Source: Castanea sativa (lineage: Eukaryota; Streptophyta; Magnoliopsida; Fagales; Fagaceae). From it: a stretch of DNA of 64,000 nt. The position numbers and the translations under genes were made by a program. Under the pieces are notes generated by a model. It was not told the DNA's origin. It did not search any database and worked only from the letters and a program-made list of their open reading frames with translations. The stretch is from positions 26,837,158 through 26,901,157 of the forward strand of contig NC_134024.1 of the NCBI RefSeq assembly GCF_040712315.1. The letters run 5' to 3'. Shown one piece after another: positions 56,490 through 64,000 of this stretch. Position 1 is the first letter of the stretch. Each line of letters starts with the position of its first letter.

Positions 56490-56642
56490 TTTTTATTAAA
56501 GATAAAATTTTTACTCTTCTATAATTTAAATATATATGTGTGCGAAATTTTCTCCTGAAGACTTAAACCCGGCCTTTGCCCCTCACACTACACAAGCATT
56601 TATACTTGTAGAATGACTACCACACCAAGAGTGCGCGATGAT
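56490..56642 (-). mobile_element. tRNA-derived SINE, minus strand
   Basis: Perfect 18-bp target duplication GAATAAGTTTTATTATTA (56472-56489, 56643-56660). On the minus strand: GTGTGGTAGTCATTCTACAA, GTGAGGGGCAAAGGCCGG and a TTTAAGTC B-box-like segment, matching the SINE at 56055. Confidence 0.85.
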
Positions 56643-57189
56643 GAATAAGTTTTATTATTACTAACCTCATTACGCACAATCCTCACGTATGATGCGGCTC
56701 TTTTTTTTTGTTTTTAAGTTTAATGTAATTTTTTAATTTGAATTTATTTATTTGTAGTGAGGTTACACATGAAGAAATTTTTAATAAACTAAAATTTAGG
56801 AATTGAAATGGATTAAACAGTTGGGTTTAGTGTGTGCTAGTTTTTAGGAAAAAAAATACATCGAACGTCCGTGAAATTATTTAAATAGAGAGTAATCTAA
56901 TTTTTTCCTAAAAATTAGAACACTTTAAAATGTATCATGTGTGGAATATATTTAAATAAAGAGTGTTCTAATTTTTAGGAAAAGAATTTCTCTAATAGTT
57001 TTTTTTTTTTTGAATTACAATTTTAACCTAATTTTTTATTTTTTAACAACAAAGATTATCTAATTAAATTAGGGATTATTTAACATTTTTTGAAATCATA
57101 ACTAAATTTATAAACCCTCTTAATATATAGAGATTATACTCTTATTATTACATACAATCCCTTCATATATTACAATTATAACCTAATGA

Positions 57190-58000
57190 CGTAGACTTTG
57201 ACCCTGATTTGGCAGATTGATCTCTGTGAAAAATGAACAATACGTAAATCTTAGATAAGTCTTGGTGGGATGTATCTATCTTAATTTTTGCTTGACCTTT
57301 TTTTCTATTGATTTGGTTCTTTGGTTCACGTCATTCCCTTTCTTTTTCCCCTTCTCTTTTTCATTGATTTCATCAATCTTTTTTTTTTTTTTTTTAATAA
57401 GAATGCTAAACTTTTATCGCACAAAACAACAAGATACAGCTCTATTAAAGTGAGAAATATATACCTCTGTGCTAGACAGCTCAAGACCCAGAAAAATACT
57501 ACAAAAAAAGAGAGCACAAACTCAAGTTTACACAAGCAATAAAAAGTAAAAAGTAAACTAATCTAAGAATAGATCACTTTGTTAGGCAGATTCTTCAAGC
57601 GTAGTTGATGACCGGAGTAAAGCTTCTTCGATTTTATATGAATGAGATTTCTTTGGGCCCGGCGTCGTACACTGCAGTAATCTCAGTCCAGCTAATTGCA
57701 AATAATGGCTATCAAGCTTTTCCCTTTTCCAATTTTTTTAGCCTCAATCAATTCCATGAGTTTATCCCACTCAGAAATTTGATTGAAATCCAGGCACATG
57801 TCCTTAATTTTCCCTCAGATTTCATCAATCTTTTTGTTATGAGCTTCTGTTTAAATACGCTACTTGGATGATTTCCAAATTACACAGTATAATTTTTTCT
57901 TATCTGGTCACAATTTGTTGTTCTTCAATTAAATATAAGAAATGGCACATCTGGGTTTTTTGGGTGTTCGATGCGATATCGGACCATATATTGGTTCCCC
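57190..58000. repeat. decayed array-flank module upstream of G, split by a retrocopy
   Basis: 57260-57330 and 57836-57960 resemble 51000-51185 (GGTGG...ATGTATCTATCT, GAGCTTCTGTTTAAATA, GATGATTTCCAAATT) and are separated by the insertion 57384-57817. This indicates that the ancestral unit extended past gene G. Confidence 0.55.
57384..57817 (-). pseudogene. retrocopied 3' end of an unidentified mRNA
   Basis: Flanked by an 18-bp direct repeat GATTTCATCAATCTTTTT (57366-57383, 57818-57835). A poly(A) tail on the minus strand appears as poly(T) from 57379. Read on the minus strand, a frame of 40 codons is open from the truncated end (57814) to TAG at 57692-57694. It contains M-C-L-D-F-N-Q-I-S-E-W-D-K-L-M-E-L-I-E-A, then K-G-K-S-L-I-A. 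About 300 bp of 3' UTR-like sequence follow. I do not recognise the protein; LINE-derived sequence is an alternative. Confidence 0.6.
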
Positions 58001-58378
58001 TAAGATATTTATTCGTTTTTGAGTCGGTCCATTTCTACGACATTTTCAATATCAAAGTTTACTAATGTATCTTATTTTTCCCATTTTTAGCAGGATAATC
58101 TCTATTTAAAATCAAATATTTTAAGGGTTGTTCAAATTAAATCATCATCATCATATATATATATATATATATAGTTTCAAATTAAATCTTAAAATAGTGT
58201 TACAAATCAAACCTTATTGAAACTTGAACTTTTAAAATTATATGAATTTAACCTTCTACTTTGGGTTTTATTGAAATTTTTAAATTGATGTGTCTAGTGT
58301 CCACTGTTTATAACAATAATTTACAATTACAAGGCTTAGGTCTTTTTGTAATTGTACTTTGGTTATGTAATGTATTAT

Positions 58379-58737
58379 TTTTTTTTTATAAGTAACGAAA
58401 ATTTTATTAAAGAAAGAAGAACAGCCAACCCGAGTACATTGGGAATGTACTATGGGGGCATAAATCAATAACCAAGATTACAACGATCAAGTAAAACAGG
58501 AAGGGAAGAACAAGAAAAATGACAAAAAAACCACACTCCAATCAAAGAGAGTGTGTAGGAATAAAGACTTAATCTCTAGTATAGAGCGTTCACAGCCCTC
58601 GAAGCATCTCTCATTCCTTTCGCGCCAAATACACCATAACAAGCAATGAGGCACAATTCTCCACAACTCTATATTTCTATGTCTTCCAAACTTACCCTGC
58701 CAAGACTCAAACAACTCAATAACCTTCTGAGGCATAA
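58379..58737 (-). mobile_element. 5'-truncated LINE (non-LTR retrotransposon) end
   Basis: Perfect 17-bp target duplication GTTATGTAATGTATTAT (58362-58378, 58738-58754) and poly(A) on the minus strand. The encoded fragment (58487-58735) reads F-E-S-W-Q-G-K-F-G and I-V-P-H-C-L-L-W-C-I-W-R-E-R-N-E-R-C-F-E, the C-terminal zinc-binding RT region of plant LINE ORF2. Only about 80 codons and the 3' UTR were copied. Confidence 0.9.
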
Positions 58738-58754
58738 GTTATGTAATGTATTAT

Positions 58755-59789
58755 AAACCCGATTCACTAATATTACTATTTTCGTATGTGTTCTAATAAG
58801 TGTTACTGTTTAAAAAAAAAAGGTTTAACACTAACTAAATTATGAGGTTTAATATGTGAAATGGGTTCAAGTTACACTTGGTATAGCTCTTTAGAGTTAC
58901 ACATTTTCTTCACCATTAGATTTTAAGTAGATTTAACGGTAAAAAATATGAAGACATTAATGATGATTACTATATCATTTATTATCCCTTATTTTTTGAA
59001 TTTCCATATTTGTGTTTACTCCTAAATCATTTTCACGTTATCTCTCTTCACTCATCCTCCTACTCAAATATAGTCATCACGAAAATACGTAATTATAGTT
59101 TGAGTTATAAAGATTTGTTTTGTTTGTATAAGTGGCAAAATAAATTTAAAGTCCAGGATTTTTTTTTTTTTTTTTGAATGCTAAAGTCCAGCCATCCAGG
59201 ACTTTGACATCGCAAAAGAAACCTTTGAATTGGTTTCAACATTCAAATCTTTGTATAACTTGGAGTAGAGGTGGTGTTTTCCTCTGAGGATGCAGTGACG
59301 CTGAATTTTTTAAGGTAGATTTGTAGGGAACTGGCACTAAAGTCTTTATGTAAGATTCAAATTCTTTTTTAAACTATTCCTAAGAGTCATGGTGTGGAAA
59401 TTCAAAAAATATGGAAATAGAGACAGATACATGAAAATAAAAAGTTTCAAGTATTTAGGTTAATTGAGATGAATGGAAGCACATTTTGGGAATAGAGATA
59501 GACATGAAAATTCAAAAAATAAGGGATAATATATGATATGGTAATCAACATCAATGGGTTCATATTTTTTACCATTAGATCTACTTTAAATCTAACGGTG
59601 TAAAAAGTGTGTAACTCTAAAGAGTTATACCAGGTGTAACTTGAACTCAACTCTTAATATGTAATTGTCTTAAATCTCGTTATTAAATTTAAAACTTTCA
59701 AGACCGTAGAGTTTAATTGGAAACTAACGCTAAAGTATTATATTTAAAATGTAATAAATGCAAGCATGTTTAGTACTACTATTTTGAAT
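58755..59789. other. AT-rich intergenic stretch
   Basis: No gene seen. 58870-59000 and 59490-59645 contain inverted matches (AGAGTTACAC, TCTAACGGT, AATAAGGGATAATA versus TTATCCCTTATT), suggesting a decayed inverted-repeat element about 0.8 kb long. Confidence 0.45.
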
Positions 59790-60699
59790 TGTGATTTTCT
59801 TGTTTATATTGGCTATATTTCATCCCAAATTTCTTTGTACATTCAAGCATAAATTCTATATATTTTGTGGGCTTATATTGTATTAGGGTTGGGTTAGAAA
59901 TCCACAAAGAGCAGCTAGACATTCCAACTATGACTAGACTCGCAAAAGCAATCAACCCACGAGTGACTCTGTACTGTAGAGAAATTAGTTATTTGGATCA
60001 TCTAATTTACCCTTCTTAACCTTATTATATATAACCTTCTTGCCCACACTTTACTTTTTCAGAAGATCAGATACATCAACCTCTAGAGAGAGCTACTCTT
60101 CCTTAAGAGAAAATTCATTTGTAGTCTCCACTCCCAACCTCTCCTATTGACATACCTTGAAAGGAGATTGACCCAAACACAACCTACACAAAAATTGAGT
60201 GTTGAGAGTGTCTTGATTCAATGGGAAGCATTGGAGCTTGACCACATATTTAGCCAGTAAGGCATAGTGGTGCAATCGGGTGGTATTGTAGGATCTAGAA
60301 AATTAGTGAAGACATAACTCCGAGTAGTCCATTGGCTGGAAAGCTTAAGTATAGTAGACATATCAAACTTGGAGAATTTCTTTGATTATCTTTGTACTTC
60401 AACTTATTTACTAGTAAATCATTTCTTGATTAGAAGACGGTGAAGATGTTTTTACACCGAGTTCTTTGGTTTTCTTCTTTAATAACACATCAAATGTTAT
60501 TTTGCATTTGTTATTCTTTTCCTTATTGTCCTTTACATTATTGCATTCCGCTTTTACGTTCGTGAATGCAATTGTTTAGTGGTTCATTTGATTACTTATC
60601 GCATTAATTATGATTAGCTTAAAATTAATTAAACCATAATTAAAATTTGGGATTTAAATTAGCATCTAGTAATTAAGCTACAGTATTAGTATGCTTTCA
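59790..60699 (+). mobile_element. diverged solo LTR, family 4
   Basis: Begins TGTGATTTTCTTG and ends GTATGCTTTCA, collinear with the LTR at 43177-44242 (CCGAGTTCTTTGG, AACACATCAAATGTTATTTTGC, GCATTCCGC). No target duplication is recognisable, so it is older. Confidence 0.7.
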
Positions 60700-61064
60700 A
60701 CTATAAATTTGCAATAAGGACAAATAAACAAAAATAAAGAGAGTGGATAGAAGATATTTGAGCGAGCTCTTTTGAGAATGTTGATACAAATATTGGATAA
60801 TATTCATTCGCAATTTCGCATAACATTTGTCACAACTTAATTATTTTAAAAAGTACAAACTACTAAGAGTCCGTTTGGTACGTATGTTTAAACAACAATT
60901 TTTAATTTTTTAAGAAATAAGTGTAGATGAAAAAATGTGAAAATAGATGTAAAATTGTCTAAAAACTAAAAACATATGTTTGAAAGTATGTACAAAACAT
61001 GCCCTAAGCTGTCACAACAAGTGTCATCGTCACTCGATGAGAGAGAGAGAGAGAGAGAAACATT

Positions 61065-61215
61065 ACTGGTCCGCATTGCTCCATGATTTAACGTTGTTTT
61101 CCTTGAAATGTGGCAAGTGGCAACATATGATTGAATTAGCTTTATGAGGCATTAAGTAAGGGCCTACTCTAGATTTGTTTTTTTTATTTTCTTCCCTTTT
61201 TTTAGTATTAGACAT
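61065..61215. repeat. paralog of 52580-52745
   Basis: Shares GTTTTCCTT, GTGGCAACATA, CGATTG/TGATTG, GGCATTA/AGCATTGA and a T-rich run followed by AGTATTAGAC. Non-coding. Confidence 0.55.
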
Positions 61216-61315
61216 CAATGTACACAGTACACATTCCCTTTTTTTTTTTAAGTATCCAACCACACTTTTTTTCTTTTTCTTTTTTTTCAATCTTTATTAT
61301 GCAAGGAAATGGACA

Positions 61316-61429
61316 AATCTCACATGTGCCAGACGCATGAGACTAACCTCTTACAAGCAGGTGGGTTTCACACGTGTAGGGTCTACCTACATATGACAGG
61401 ATGATCTTATGCGTCTGGCACATGAGATA
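61316..61429. mobile_element. foldback MITE-like hairpin
   Basis: ATCTCACATGTGCCAGACGC and its inverse GCGTCTGGCACATGAGAT pair over about 25 bp around about 65 bp. The family and target duplication are not resolved. Confidence 0.6.
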
Positions 61430-61834
61430 CCATCTCCTAAGGATACTAATAAGAAAAAAGGAGTAATATGAATTTATTTATCGATCACACATTAGTTTAT
61501 TTTTTTAGTTTTTATATTAAGATTCAATTAATTTTTAATATGTCATGATGATCCAAAAAATATATTGTCCAAACAACAGTAAATGAGCATTATTACTGAT
61601 GTAACTGAAGAACACTTCAACAAGTTTTGTAACTGTTGATCATTAAAGTTGATGAACCTAATCATCTGATACATTACAAAAGCAATAAGCCTAGCTAGTT
61701 AATGACAATCGTTACTTATCAACCTTAAACTCCCGTTAAAGCAGAGATCATTACACATAAGGATATAATTACCTATAATTATGTACATCAAGACATTTAT
61801 GAGCACAACAACTACCCAAGCTACCTATTAAAGG

Positions 61835-61991
61835 AAAAATTATTGAATACTCCAGAAGTACCATAAATGCGTACTCACTCCTCTCACATGAATTGTGGAT
61901 CCCACAATAAATTTAATTAGTGGGACCCACAATTATGTGAGATGGAAGAGTACGCATTTATGGTACTCCGAGAGTACCCAATAATTACCGT
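61835..61991. mobile_element. Mutator-like MITE with long inverted arms
   Basis: Arms of about 65 bp (AATTATTGAATACTCC..., ...GAGAGTACCCAATAATT) surround a 14-base centre. A perfect 9-bp target duplication TATTAAAGG (61826-61834, 61992-62000) points to Mutator superfamily transposition. Confidence 0.85.
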
Positions 61992-62280
61992 TATTAAAGG
62001 GACAATCTGTCTATTTACTAAGGTATGTCAAAAAACTACTACAAAATTTCTCCCCTCTCCTCATGTGTGTGTGTGTGTGTGTTAAAATATATAGTATTCT
62101 CAAAAGAAAAAATAATGGGTTAATGTCACATCGAAAAATGAGTGTGAGTTAAAGAGATTTAAAATTTGTACTGTGTGTATCCAAGAGTTAGGTCCTTTTG
62201 GATATACACTATTGTTAGTTTCTTTAGAACATTTTTCCCTCTCCCCATATGTTAGTGTATCAACCCTATTTATTTTGCAG

Positions 62281-62357
62281 GTATTACAAGATCGTTCAAA
62301 GTTGTGGATTGGACAAGTGACCCAACTGACGATTTTTGGCATCATCATGTCAAGCAA
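62281..62357 (+). CDS. candidate internal exon, unidentified
   Basis: A TATTTATTTTGCAG acceptor (to 62280) is followed by a frame reading I-T-R-S-F-K-V-V-D-W-T-S-D-P-T-D-D-F-W-H and on to H-H-V-K-Q before a weak GT donor (62358). The composition is protein-like against the AT-rich surroundings, but neither exon end is secure and I do not recognise the protein. It could be part of a plus-strand gene with the segment at 63901. Confidence 0.25.
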
Positions 62358-62794
62358 GTGTTCCCTCTTCTTTTTCTTTTATTTTTAATAATATTTTAAA
62401 AAAATATTCCTTTTTGGTATTCTAGTTTCTTTGACTCATAACAATAATGACAAAAAAAAAATTTATATTGTTAAGTAATACCTTATTTATAGTATAGAAA
62501 AGAAATTTGTAAATGTGAGAGTGAAGTGTCAGTGTGTAATTCAAATTTTGAAGGAGAAAGAGAAAAAAAGAAAAAGAAAAGTGACATGTTATTTTATTAG
62601 GCTAAATTAAGTAAACTAATAATTTTGAATTAAAAACAAGTCTTACAACATATTAATTCAAATAAAAGTACAAGTTTTAACCAAAAAAAAAAAAAAACTC
62701 ATTTTAAAGTTTTTTTTTTTTTTTTCTATATATCATATGATAAGTACAATTTTATGATATGATATAATTAATAGATACAAATACTATATCATAC

Positions 62795-63469
62795 TGTGGG
62801 GACCCGAGGACCAAAGATGAAGCTTAAAGAACAAAGAGGATGGTAATTAAGATGAAAGTCAAGAACCCGAGGACTCGAGGAGGCAGAGGTGTAATTGCTT
62901 GGAGAAGTACAAGGGGTAAATTGGTGATGCATGGAAGAGAAAGTGAAAATATCGGGTTTGATGGTAGGTAGCTGTGAACGCCGTATTGAATGCTCTGCAT
63001 CAAGCTCTCTGGCCACATTAAATAAGGAGCACCAGTTTTATCAGTTGCATTGATGTGGAGGTAACCTGAACAGTGCAAATCATAGCGAAGGGGTTTCTTT
63101 CCATTACATTCTACAAGAAAAATGGACAAGTGTCAACAAAAGAATAAGGTTAGGTGAGAGATGAAGGGTAAAGATAACAAAGGCAAGAAGTATAAATAGG
63201 AAGGAAGGAGGTCAGGAAAGAGGACGGTTGATCTTTTGGTGGAGAAGAAAAGAGAATAGAGACAAACATAGAAAGTATTGATAATTGAGTGTAAGAATTC
63301 CTTCCTTGGGACAAATCCGAGCACGTGTGTTGTTTGGTTAATTAAAATCCTCTGGACGTCACTATCCCTTTGTTATTGTGTTCTCTCTCTACAAATTCTT
63401 TGTTTTGAGCATTAAATTATTGCAACTATGTTGAACTTTTGGATTTGTGCTTAATTTTTGGTCTTTACA
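62795..63469 (+). mobile_element. solo LTR, family 1
   Basis: 675 bp with TGTGGGGACC...TTTACA ends and a near-perfect 5-bp target duplication (CATAC 62790-62794, CGTAC 63470-63474). TATAAATAGG near 63191 on the plus strand. Closely related to 4875-5511 (GTGAACGCCG, GATGTGGAGGT, TGGACAAGTGTCA). Confidence 0.85.
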
Positions 63470-63900
63470 CGTACAATTCATGAGTATTTATAATACATCA
63501 TTACAATACAAAACTTTTTACATTGGATACTCATCCTCATGCACCTGTTTAAAGAATTTATAAGACAACTTTCAGAGCGACAAGGTACAGTTGGTTGATA
63601 TCTTTTCTTCTTAAAAATTAAAAAAAAAAAGGAAAAAAAAAAGTTGACATCTTTGACAGAGGCATGAATTTCTATTGCTCTAATGGATTGAACATGTTAC
63701 GAAACTAACGTGCGTCTTCTTCTTCTTTTTGCAAGGAACAGATTGTGTCACATCCCTTTTATCATTGGAATATAAAAAAGCACCCTGACTTGATAGAAGT
63801 ACATAGAATCACCCTCCTTTTTTTATTTTTATTTTTTTTTTATATAGAAGTATATAGAATCACCCTCCTTTGATTTCGGGTAAAGGACTTTTTATTGCAG

Positions 63901-64000
63901 GTCTTATCACTCTACCCTTTGACGTTGAAAGCCCTAAAGCTTCCCACTTCGGTTTTTCAATCGCTTCGGCAATGATGGCCTTGCGAGCTTTTCCTATCCT
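63901..64000 (+). CDS. candidate exon running off the window
   Basis: A TTTTTATTGCAG acceptor ends at 63900. One frame (codons from 63903) is open to the window end and reads L-I-T-L-P-F-D-V-E-S-P-K-A-S-H-F-G-F, then S-I-A-S-A-M-M-A-L-R-A-F-P. An ATG-ATG at 63972-63977 could instead be a start. The region is GC-richer than its surroundings. No family recognised; 100 open bases can arise by chance. Confidence 0.3.

Noticed and set aside
59149..59193. Another tail-only insertion (TAAAGTCCAG around a T-run)
   Set aside because: The direct repeat is only about 10 bp and next to low-complexity sequence, so chance cannot be excluded.

Overview
The window looks like nuclear DNA from a eudicot plant. 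It is AT-rich, gene-poor and packed with plant LTR retrotransposons, hAT, PIF/Harbinger and Mutator-like elements, tRNA-derived SINEs and a LINE fragment. The LTR families (TGTGGGGACC... and TGTGGGGAGT... ends) look familiar from oak/chestnut-type genomes, so a Fagaceae tree is my best guess; that is an impression from memory, not a search result. I see no rRNA or tRNA genes and no CRISPR.

The backbone is a tandem array, about 12.4-54.7 kb, of seven copies of a small single-exon gene family that I cannot name, all on the minus strand: A 12395-12742, B 18986-19243, C 26853-27122, D 41761-42018, E 45799-46035, F 49312-49515, G 54226-54654. The shared core is an M-(A)-M-N-K-M start, a K-L-N-P-S/D-G stretch, an S-P-S-E-E-Q stretch and a basic G-S-V-I-P-x-K-R-K-S-V box. 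B-E also carry G-C-C-G-C. A and G are longer and end in a Cys/Lys/His tail; the same tail is hidden out of frame behind a +1 slip in B and D. D has a premature stop. F has lost the usual start codon and the Cys motif. G has an internally amplified N-terminal motif.

Each copy carries long shared flanks. Upstream there is a pair of CTTGG-N3-CCAAG-like palindromes about 90 bp before the ATG and a G-box-like block about 340-420 bp before it. Further out is a conserved non-coding module, in up to eight copies. Downstream there is a 39-codon minus-strand small ORF, kept in register in five copies. Because the flanks are paralogous, many transposon insertions can be read against an empty site in a sister copy.

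Region by region: 1-3256 is the 3' part of a dead Ty1/copia element. 3257-5870 is flank copy 1 with a solo LTR. 6-12.4 kb is AT-rich with a SINE and a hAT element. 12.4-30 kb holds genes A-C with MITEs, solo LTRs and a large LTR-like insertion. 30081-40317 is a 5'-truncated Ty3/gypsy element of the Tat/Retand type, with minus-strand gag-pol, a spliceable plus-strand extra ORF, and a hAT element inside integrase. 40.3-54.7 kb holds D-G. 55-64 kb is non-genic with SINEs, a retrocopied mRNA end, a LINE end, foldback MITEs and two LTRs. The last 1.7 kb holds two weak candidate exons of a plus-strand gene that may continue past the window.
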